Shown here: piece by piece, positions 1 to 6,033 of the stretch
Layout of the letters: the number at the start of each line of letters is the position of its first letter
Position numbering within the stretch: position 1 is the first letter of the stretch
Assembly (NCBI GenBank): GCA_963626555.1
Contig: CAVFXQ010000052.1
Span: 1-13,421, forward strand
DNA: 13,421 bases
Origin: UBA1181 sp963626555
GTDB taxonomy: Bacteria; Bacteroidota; Bacteroidia; Bacteroidales; Paludibacteraceae
Direction of reading: 5' to 3'
Made by a program: the position numbers and the translations under genes
Notes under the pieces: generated by a model
Seen by the model: the letters and a program-made list of their open reading frames with translations, nothing else
Database searches by the model: none
What the model was told of the DNA's origin: nothing

Positions 1-41
1 AAAAAAAGGAAAGGTCTTAGGAACGTTCCTAAGACCTTTTT
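1..41. terminator. Bidirectional palindromic terminator after the yigZ-like gene
   Basis: Positions 10-39 are a perfect inverted repeat with 15-base arms (left arm AAAGGTCTTAGGAAC). On the minus strand the hairpin is followed by CC and seven T (positions 7-1), which suits termination of the yigZ/deaD transcript whose last stop codon is at 60-62. On the plus strand the stem runs directly into five T (37-41), so it could equally end a gene entering from the left of the window. Confidence 0.85.
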
Positions 42-59
42 GTTATCCTCGTAACACAA

Positions 60-659
60 TTATTCTTCTTTCAGTCTCACCCCCTCCAACTTCGCCAACT
101 TCGCCTTTATCCGTTCATAGTCATTAAGACGAATCTGCAATTGCATCCAACACTCATTGTCAAAGTTTTGAGAAAGAATCGTCGGATTATCCTCCTTAAT
201 CACCTTCATCACATCATTCATAATGAAATAGCCAAATGAAATGTTGAATGTCACCTCTAAATTGCGTTCTACAATCTCGCCATTTTCAAAAGCATCCAAC
301 GAGGCTGTCTTGTAAGCGTTTATCAACCCACTCGTACCTAATTTAGTGCCACCAAAATAGCGTACAACCACCATCAGCACATTTGCAACATTCTTAGACA
401 TCAGTGTCCCTAAGATTGGTCGTCCAGCGGTTCCTGAAGGTTCTCCGTCATCGTTAGAACGCGTTTCAGGATTTAATGGGTTTATGATATAAGCAAAGCA
501 AACATGACGGGCATCATGGTGTCTTTTCCGAAGGTCGTCTACGATTGGTTTTACCTGTTCTTTAGACGAAACAGGAAAAGCAAAAGCAAAAAACTTGCTT
601 CCCTTTTCCTTATAGAGTCCCTCACAAGGTGAGGTTATGGTCAGATATGCGTCGTCCAT
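60..659 (-). CDS. yigZ: YigZ/IMPACT family protein
   Basis: This is a 199-residue protein of the YigZ/IMPACT family (UPF0029), at the usual length of about 200 residues. Visible signatures are the family block DDGEPSGTAGRP at residues 70-81 and VVVRYFGGTKLG at 97-108, both in the N-terminal Impact domain. The C-terminal half (about 130-199) fits the small ferredoxin-like DUF1949 domain. Eukaryotic IMPACT modulates Gcn2 signalling; the bacterial role is not firmly established, although a ribosome or nucleic-acid link is often suggested. The start is well fixed, because an in-frame TGA lies immediately before the ATG. It lies 29 bases downstream of the DEAD-box helicase stop on the same strand with no terminator between them, so the two are probably co-transcribed, ending at the palindrome at 10-39. 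Confidence 0.9.
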   Translation of the reverse strand: MDDAYLTITSPCEGLYKEKGSKFFAFAFPVSSKEQVKPIVDDLRKRHHDARHVCFAYIINPLNPETRSNDDGEPSGTAGRPILGTLMSKNVANVLMVVVRYFGGTKLGTSGLINAYKTASLDAFENGEIVERNLEVTFNISFGYFIMNDVMKVIKEDNPTILSQNFDNECWMQLQIRLNDYERIKAKLAKLEGVRLKEE

Positions 660-688
660 TCAAATATCAGATGATGTTTGAACGTTTT

Positions 689-2581
689 TTAACGATGACG
701 GCGGAAACTGTCTTTGTTTCTGCGAAACTCTCTCTTACTGCCACGATCGTCTCCTCCTCGGCGAGACCCACCGTCTCTTCCGCCACGATCGCGTCGACTG
801 CCACGGTCTTTACGTCCGCCGTCTCCAAATTGGCTATAGAAATGTTCGCTATCTTTTCCTCCCTTTTCTCTATCCTCCCTCTTCTCTCTCTCCTTGCGAG
901 AAGGGCGGTCTTCAACCTCTTGCAACTCAATCTCGCCACCTCTACGACGAAATGCCTCCATCATATCAGGGACAACCGACTTGTCAACATCAAAGAATGA
1001 ATAGCGGTTGGTGATTTCAATGCCGTGAACATCAATATCATGGCTATCTGTAGTGTCGTTAATCAAGCCGAGAACTCGCTTAGGTGTAAATCCATCGCGT
1101 GAACCCATGTTGATTTTCAATCGTGTCATATCTTCTGCCGTTACAGAAGACTTACGGTCTCTACGACGCTCACCTCTTTCTCCTCTATCACCACGTTTTT
1201 TCTCGCTCTTCTCCCGATCGCGTTCCTTCCTCTTATCGCCCGCAACACCCAAGTTGAGGTCTGGCGCATCTTTATAATATTCCAAGAAGCGGTTGAACTC
1301 CTGAGACACGAAGTTAATAATTAAATCCTCACGACTCAAGTCTTTCAACTCATCCATAATAGTTGGCAAGTATGGAGCGATTTGTTCGCGATCAACATTC
1401 TCTGTAGCCTCTTTAATCTTATGAACAGTCGAGAATAATTGCGATTGGCACACTTCCAAACCAGAAGGGACTTGCATTTGTACGAACGTTCTGTTGATCT
1501 GCTTCTCAATGCTACGGATTCTATTACGTTCGCGAGAGTGGATGATAGCCACCGAGATACCCTTCTTACCAGCACGCCCTGTACGTCCACTTCGGTGCGT
1601 ATAGTTCTCAATGTCGTCTGGAAGGTTGTAGTTGATGACGTGCGTCAAGTTGTTAACGTCCAAACCACGAGCAGCCACGTCTGTAGCCACGAGAATCTGG
1701 AGTTTCTTGCTTCTGAAACGCTGCATAACCGTGTCGCGCTGAGCTTGAGAAAGGTCTCCGTGCAAAGCGTCAGCATTGTATCCGTCTGCCATCAAATTAT
1801 CTGCAATATCTTTCGTTTCCTGGCGAGTACGACAGAAGATGATAGCGTAGATGTCAGGGTTGATATCGACAACACGTTTCAAGCAGTTGTAGCGATCCTT
1901 TGCCTGCACCATATAGTAGACATGCTCTACATTTTCAGTACCAGAGTTAACTCTACCGATAGAGATTTCGACTCTGTTCTTCATATATTTCTTAGAAATC
2001 TCAGCGATTTCCTTAGGCATAGTAGCCGAGAAAAGGAGTGTACGACGATCTTCTGGAGTTTCTTCAAGAATACGTTCAATATCCTCTTGAAAGCCCATAT
2101 TGAGCATTTCATCAGCCTCGTCAAGCACTAAGTAACGAATACCAGAGAGGTCAACCTTGCCACGTTCGATGAGGTCGATCAGACGACCAGGAGTAGCCAC
2201 CAAGATTTGAGGTGGAATATCCAATTGTTTGAACTGAGTTACGATGCTTTCACCACCATAAACAGGCACGATCTTCATTCCCTTGATATACTTTGAGAAT
2301 TTCTTCAAGTCATTGGAAATTTGGATGCAAAGTTCCCTTGTTGGAGAAAGGACAAGAGCTTGAATCTTCTGCACGTGGCTGTCTGTTAACTGTAATAGAG
2401 GGAGACCGAAGCCAGCGGTCTTACCAGTTCCCGTTTGGGCGAGTGCGACTAAATCCTCCGTGCTGTCTCCTAACAAAAAAGGAGTAACCTTCTCCTGAAT
2501 CGGCATTGGTTCGACAAATCCCAAGTCTTCAATACCGTGAAGAATCTCTTCGCTTAACCCTAATTCCTTAAATGAACTCAT
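689..2581 (-). CDS. deaD: DEAD-box ATP-dependent RNA helicase (CsdA/DeaD-like)
   Basis: A 630-residue DEAD-box RNA helicase that should unwind short RNA duplexes during ribosome assembly or RNA decay. Motifs in order: Q motif with P-I-Q at 27-29, motif I AQTGTGKT (48-55), Ia PTREL (80-84), Ib TPGR (130-133), II DEAD (154-157), III SAT (185-187), and VI HRSGRTGRAGK (329-339). After a helical linker and a charged K/R/E/D stretch (about 449-477), residues about 484-558 resemble the DbpA-type RNA-binding RRM. The tail, 559-630, is rich in R, D, G and S with RG/RD repeats, as in CsdA-like enzymes. The family member is judged from the RRM and basic tail, so DeaD versus another paralogue is less certain than the helicase call. 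A strong promoter lies upstream, and the yigZ-like gene follows. Confidence 0.95.
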   Translation of the reverse strand: MSSFKELGLSEEILHGIEDLGFVEPMPIQEKVTPFLLGDSTEDLVALAQTGTGKTAGFGLPLLQLTDSHVQKIQALVLSPTRELCIQISNDLKKFSKYIKGMKIVPVYGGESIVTQFKQLDIPPQILVATPGRLIDLIERGKVDLSGIRYLVLDEADEMLNMGFQEDIERILEETPEDRRTLLFSATMPKEIAEISKKYMKNRVEISIGRVNSGTENVEHVYYMVQAKDRYNCLKRVVDINPDIYAIIFCRTRQETKDIADNLMADGYNADALHGDLSQAQRDTVMQRFRSKKLQILVATDVAARGLDVNNLTHVINYNLPDDIENYTHRSGRTGRAGKKGISVAIIHSRERNRIRSIEKQINRTFVQMQVPSGLEVCQSQLFSTVHKIKEATENVDREQIAPYLPTIMDELKDLSREDLIINFVSQEFNRFLEYYKDAPDLNLGVAGDKRKERDREKSEKKRGDRGERGERRRDRKSSVTAEDMTRLKINMGSRDGFTPKRVLGLINDTTDSHDIDVHGIEITNRYSFFDVDKSVVPDMMEAFRRRGGEIELQEVEDRPSRKEREKREDREKGGKDSEHFYSQFGDGGRKDRGSRRDRGGRDGGSRRGGDDRGSKREFRRNKDSFRRHR

Positions 2582-2601
2582 TATTTATTTTTTTGAATAA
2601 C

Positions 2602-2617
2602 TTTCCAACATTGGAAA
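2602..2617 (-). promoter_or_regulatory. Inverted repeat at the 5' end of the deaD leader
   Basis: There are 7-base arms TTTCCAA (2602-2608) and TTGGAAA (2611-2617) separated by two bases. From the promoter position, transcription should begin near 2620, so this repeat would form a stem-loop within the first few bases of the mRNA, about 20 bases before the ATG. It may be an mRNA-stabilising 5' hairpin or a protein operator; the sequence shows only the symmetry. Confidence 0.5.
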
Positions 2618-2626
2618 AATATTTTG

Positions 2627-2658
2627 CAAAGATAGAGAAAAAAGAGGAAATATGCAAA
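2627..2658 (-). promoter_or_regulatory. Bacteroidota-type promoter of deaD
   Basis: Read on the minus strand: TTTG (2658-2655), a 20-base spacer, then TATCTTTG (2634-2627). This is an exact fit to the Bacteroidota housekeeping consensus TTTG-N19-21-TAnnTTTG. The start of transcription is expected around 2620, giving a leader of about 40 bases. Confidence 0.85.
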
Positions 2659-2804
2659 CACAAAACACCGCTTACAACACGTTCACCATGAACTACATTA
2701 CCTAAATTTCTTATTCTCAATAATTAGTATGTCTGGCAAGCATAATTAAGAACATGCTCCTTTCTGCCAAAATCTTTTGATCGTTTGCTGTTATCAATCA
2801 TCCC
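2659..2804. other. AT-rich intergenic region, no gene seen
   Basis: This stretch separates the end of the methyltransferase gene from the deaD promoter. It has no convincing open reading frame and no hairpin with a T tract that would terminate the methyltransferase transcript. The only symmetry seen is a short 5-base-arm hairpin at 2681-2693. It may include scar sequence from insertion of the methyltransferase, but nothing recognisable remains. Confidence 0.5.
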
Positions 2805-4088
2805 TTAATCATTATGTAGTTTGTTAAACTTGTCAATATACTTAAAATTAATAGAATCATCAACATCAACCAATTTTGATTTTACAAGATGAGAATTAAT
2901 AAATGTTTTATTTTCCAAATACAAATAACACATTAGATTGTTTTCCTCATCATACTTTGTCGTGTCATATTTAAAAAACACCTTCTTCCCCTTCGTTTTT
3001 TCTATCAAAAATTCAATTGCCTCCTTTTCTTTTCCTTCAATCGGTTTCACCCCTATCAGCCTTATTACCAAATCATTATTAAGTTTAATAATGTTAGGAG
3101 CATAAACTGACTTTATTGAGAATAGATCTTGACGTTCTTTTTTCTCACTATCAATCTTTGACCCAAATTGTAGCGATTTTACATCAATCTTATTGTCCAT
3201 TTTATGGGGATCTTGAAATTGATAGGGTAACTTTTCTTTTTTCTCGTTTACATCAAAAGTATTGTTGTCTGTAAGAAATTCAAACTCTGCATCGTCGAAA
3301 AGTGTTGGTTGCGTCACTTTTTCCTCATAAAAAGATTTGAAATCTGGATTTATCTCATATCCAATCGAGTTCCGTCCTAAATTTCTTGCAGCCAACGCAG
3401 TTGTTCCACTTCCCATAAACGGATCAAAAACTGTTTCGGAAGCAAAAGAGAACATCTTAATAAGCCTATGAGGAAGCTCTTCTGGGAAAACAGCTATGTG
3501 TCCGTCTTGCTTAGCCCCTCCAAAATTCCAATGCGAAGCGAAATAGGAATTCCACTCTTCCTTCGTCATTTCCGACTGCTTCTTTTGTTCAACAGTTGGA
3601 GCGGGAGATTTTCCTTGCTTTTTGAAAATAAGGATAAATTCATAATCTATTTTTAAAATTCCATTTCGAGGATATGGGAAACTACCCATTATAGCAGCCC
3701 CTCCAGTCGTATTCATCGTTGTCTGCTTTTGCCATATTATTGCTCCCATATAATCCAATTTCAAGGATTCGCAAAATCGAATAATTTCTGTACGTATCGG
3801 AATGACCTTGTATCTTCCATAATAGACAGAACGAGCGAACTGATCGCCTATATTGATACATAATCGACATCCTTCATGTAAAATTCTGTTACATTCTGAC
3901 CATACAATATTCAAATTATTGATATACTCCTCGTAACTATCATGAAAGCCAATCTGGTTCTCGTTTCCATAATCTTTTAACTGCCAATAGGGTGGTGATG
4001 TAATAATCAAGTGTACCGACTTATCTGGAATCAATGAAAGATTTCTACTATCACCGTTTATTAATATATGTTTTGTTTTCTTATCCAT
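2805..4088 (-). CDS. DNA methyltransferase (N4/N6 type) with C-terminal SNase-like domain
   Basis: A 427-residue amino-methyltransferase using S-adenosylmethionine. Catalytic motif IV TSPPYW is at 30-35 and the AdoMet-binding motif FDPFMGSGTT at 221-230, so the order is catalytic region, target-recognition region, AdoMet region (class beta). SPPY-type motif IV favours N4-cytosine over N6-adenine, but this is not certain. The conserved part ends near 260. Residues about 322-427 look like a staphylococcal-nuclease (OB-fold) domain: VIRLIGV (341-347), the EAIEFL helix (356-361), MCYLYLEN (386-393) and the INSHLVKSKLV segment. Catalytic residues are only partly kept (R343 and E351 present; positions matching D21, D40 and R87 appear changed). 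It starts 13 bases after the DUF4286 gene. It is more AT-rich than neighbours, suggesting acquisition. No restriction enzyme partner is seen; the recognition site is unknown. Confidence 0.88.
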   Translation of the reverse strand: MDKKTKHILINGDSRNLSLIPDKSVHLIITSPPYWQLKDYGNENQIGFHDSYEEYINNLNIVWSECNRILHEGCRLCINIGDQFARSVYYGRYKVIPIRTEIIRFCESLKLDYMGAIIWQKQTTMNTTGGAAIMGSFPYPRNGILKIDYEFILIFKKQGKSPAPTVEQKKQSEMTKEEWNSYFASHWNFGGAKQDGHIAVFPEELPHRLIKMFSFASETVFDPFMGSGTTALAARNLGRNSIGYEINPDFKSFYEEKVTQPTLFDDAEFEFLTDNNTFDVNEKKEKLPYQFQDPHKMDNKIDVKSLQFGSKIDSEKKERQDLFSIKSVYAPNIIKLNNDLVIRLIGVKPIEGKEKEAIEFLIEKTKGKKVFFKYDTTKYDEENNLMCYLYLENKTFINSHLVKSKLVDVDDSINFKYIDKFNKLHND

Positions 4089-4101
4089 ATTTCCCTATTA
4101 A

Positions 4102-4413
4102 TTACAACTCACACTCCTCCAACACCATGGAAAAGGGCAAAGCCTCAACACCAAAGACTTCTATAAGAGATTGCTTGACATCGATGAAATAGTCTTCTTG
4201 AAATGTCGTAACCTTATCATGCGAAGGCAATTCTACTTGCAAACTATAGGTGCAGGTCTCAGGGTCTTGGGTGTGAACTTTCAAAAAACGAAGTTTACCG
4301 ATGTAGTCGCACGCTTGTAGGCTTGAAACACACGACTTGCGCATCCAATCTAAGAAATTCTGCTCCACCCGAGGAGAAACTGAAAATGTAGTGTTGAAAA
4401 TAATCATCTGCAA
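4102..4413 (-). CDS. DUF4286 family protein
   Basis: A small protein (103 residues from this ATG) matching the DUF4286 family typical of Bacteroidota, with the N-terminal strand MIIFNTTFSV, a helix with an EQNFLDWM-type pattern, and a C-terminal segment ending in LEE. A small alpha/beta ferredoxin-like fold is expected. Function is unknown. Homologues usually begin at the M-I-I-F/Y-N-T-T motif, which corresponds to Met3 (ATG at 4405-4407). The promoter predicted at 4427-4459 would start RNA near 4420, leaving only about 7 bases before the first ATG, which also favours Met3. The methyltransferase gene follows after 13 bases and may share this transcript. Confidence 0.85.
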   Translation of the reverse strand: MQMIIFNTTFSVSPRVEQNFLDWMRKSCVSSLQACDYIGKLRFLKVHTQDPETCTYSLQVELPSHDKVTTFQEDYFIDVKQSLIEVFGVEALPFSMVLEECEL

Positions 4414-4426
4414 AAAATTAGTCTTG

Positions 4427-4459
4427 CAAAAATAGTAATTTTGAAGCCGTTTCCGTCAA
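4427..4459 (-). promoter_or_regulatory. Bacteroidota-type promoter of the DUF4286 gene
   Basis: On the minus strand, TTG (4459-4457), a 22-base spacer and TATTTTTG (4434-4427). The -7 box fits TAnnTTTG exactly; the spacer is about one base longer than ideal. It probably drives the DUF4286 gene and possibly the methyltransferase. Confidence 0.6.
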
Positions 4460-4525
4460 TTTGTACCGGGACAAACCACTTTTAATGTCGCAAGTTGACA
4501 AAAAATTCTTAAAACGATTATCAGA

Positions 4526-5959
4526 ATGGAAGAGTTAATTTCATTATACGAAACATTGATGGGCGAAAAACCTATCTGCACCTTGCTGAAAGGGGAGGGA
4601 TCCAACCGTAAATACTACAGACTTTTGTCCGATAAAGGTTCGTTGATTGGCGTACAAGGAGAATCGGTCGACGAGAACAAAGCCTTCATCGCTTTAGCAA
4701 AACATTTTGAGAAACAACAACTTAACACACCAAAAGTGTTTTTTGTTTCCGATGATTCTCAGTTCTACTTGCAAGAAGATTTGGGCGATGTATCTCTCTA
4801 TCAGTCAATTACGTCAGATATTAAGGCACATGTCTTCTCAGACGAAAGTCGAGCAATCCTCCGAAAGACAATATCCCAACTTGCAGATTTCCAATTCAAT
4901 GCGGCAAAAGGACTCGATTTTTCTGTCTGCTACCCCATCCCTGCTATGGATAAAACTTCAATTCTATGGGACCTCAACTATTTCAAATATTGTTTTTTGA
5001 AATTGATGAAAGTAGACTTCTTGGAAGCGAGATTAGAACAAGACTTCAACAAATTGGCGAATGATTTACTACAATATGACAGTAATACTTTCTTGTACAG
5101 AGATTTTCAGTCTCGCAACGTGATGTTGAAGGATGGAAAACCATATTTTATTGATTTTCAAGGAGGTAGACGGGGACCAATTTTCTATGATGTAGCCTCT
5201 TTCGTATGGCAAGCCAAAGCAAACTATCCTATAGGAATCAGAGAAGAGTTGGTACAAACCTATATGAAATCACTTCGCAAATATCAGACAGTCAACGAAG
5301 TGACATTTAAGAAGACATTGACTTTATTCGTTCTTTTCCGCCAGTTGCAAGTCTTAGGCGCATACGGCTACAGAGGGCTGTTCGAAGGAAAGAAGTATTT
5401 CGTAGAAAGCATCCCCTTGGCAATGAAAAACATAGCAGAATTGATTACAAATAATGATTTTTCAAATTACCCATATTTAATTTCTATTCTGAAGAATCTT
5501 GCAGAAAGATACGCTTCTAACAAGGAAAAAACATTAGACAACACAAAACTGATAGTGAAAGTATTCAGTTTTTCCTACAAGAGAGGCATTCCTGAAGACA
5601 CATCAGGAAATGGTGGTGGATATGTGTTCGACTGTCGAGGCGTTCATAATCCAGGAAAGTATGAACAATATAAACCGTTGACAGGTATGGATCAACCTGT
5701 TATTGATTTCTTGGAACAAGACGGAGAGATTCTGAATTTTTTAGACCATGTCTATGCTTTGGCAGATGCGCATGTGCAACGTTATATGGAACGAGGATTC
5801 ACCTCATTGATGTTTTCGTTTGGATGTACAGGTGGCAGACATCGGTCGGTTTATTCTGCCGAGCATGTAGCGGCGCACATTGCACAGAAATTTGGCGTGA
5901 GAGTAGAATTATGTCATAGAGAACAAAACATAGAAAAAACCTTTCCAACGGCTCAATAA
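4526..5959 (+). CDS. Sugar kinase-like phosphotransferase fused to RapZ C-terminal domain
   Basis: A 477-residue two-domain protein. Residues about 1-330 are an APH/AmgK-like phosphotransferase: an N-terminal lobe with the LKGEGSNRKYYRL nucleotide loop (21-33), the catalytic loop YRDFQSRN (191-198, Asp193 and Asn198) and the metal-binding IDFQGG (209-214, Asp210). AmgK relatives phosphorylate the anomeric hydroxyl of MurNAc or GlcNAc in cell-wall recycling; the substrate here is inferred. Residues about 342-477 match the RapZ C-terminal domain: FSFSYKRGIP, FDCRGVHNP (368-376), LTGMD (385-389) and GCTGGRHRSVYSAEH (433-447). In Escherichia coli this domain binds GlcN6P and contacts RNA and partner proteins. 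The N-terminal P-loop NTPase of RapZ is absent, replaced by the kinase. The gene stands alone on its strand and has no clear consensus promoter. Confidence 0.88.
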   Translation: MEELISLYETLMGEKPICTLLKGEGSNRKYYRLLSDKGSLIGVQGESVDENKAFIALAKHFEKQQLNTPKVFFVSDDSQFYLQEDLGDVSLYQSITSDIKAHVFSDESRAILRKTISQLADFQFNAAKGLDFSVCYPIPAMDKTSILWDLNYFKYCFLKLMKVDFLEARLEQDFNKLANDLLQYDSNTFLYRDFQSRNVMLKDGKPYFIDFQGGRRGPIFYDVASFVWQAKANYPIGIREELVQTYMKSLRKYQTVNEVTFKKTLTLFVLFRQLQVLGAYGYRGLFEGKKYFVESIPLAMKNIAELITNNDFSNYPYLISILKNLAERYASNKEKTLDNTKLIVKVFSFSYKRGIPEDTSGNGGGYVFDCRGVHNPGKYEQYKPLTGMDQPVIDFLEQDGEILNFLDHVYALADAHVQRYMERGFTSLMFSFGCTGGRHRSVYSAEHVAAHIAQKFGVRVELCHREQNIEKTFPTAQ

Positions 5960-5970
5960 AAAATCGTTTT

Positions 5971-6010
5971 TTTTACAAAAATAAAAAGCCGCACCCGAAG
6001 GTACGGCTTT
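5971..6010 (-). terminator. Terminator of pckG with UUCG loop (bidirectional)
   Basis: The stem is AAAGCCG (5985-5991) with CGGCTTT (6004-6010). Read on the minus strand, the inner part continues as a T-G wobble and ACC/GGT closing a TTCG tetraloop, and the hairpin is followed by a T-rich tract (TTTTTATTTTTGT). On the plus strand the wobble becomes a C-A mismatch and the downstream T run is shorter, so it should serve the carboxykinase gene best while also lying behind the convergent kinase/RapZ-C gene. Confidence 0.85.
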
Positions 6011-6033
6011 ATTGTTATCTATACGTTGTCAGA

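Noticed and set aside
689..1250. Repetitive-looking R/G/D-rich DNA as a repeat element
   Set aside because: It encodes the low-complexity basic tail and linker of the DEAD-box helicase and is explained by the protein.
1439..2131. Plus-strand open frame (230 codons) opposite deaD
   Set aside because: It covers helicase motifs II to VI on the other strand; its translation is unlike any protein family, and no promoter lies in front of it.
2805..4413. Complete restriction-modification or defence island
   Set aside because: No endonuclease, specificity subunit, ATPase or toxin gene is present; DUF4286 and deaD are ordinary core genes and the SNase-like domain lacks most catalytic residues.
4460..4490. 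Possible promoter for the kinase/RapZ-C gene (TTTG at 4460-4463, TAATGTCG at 4483-4490)
   Set aside because: The -7 candidate matches only four of six consensus positions; too weak to list as a feature.
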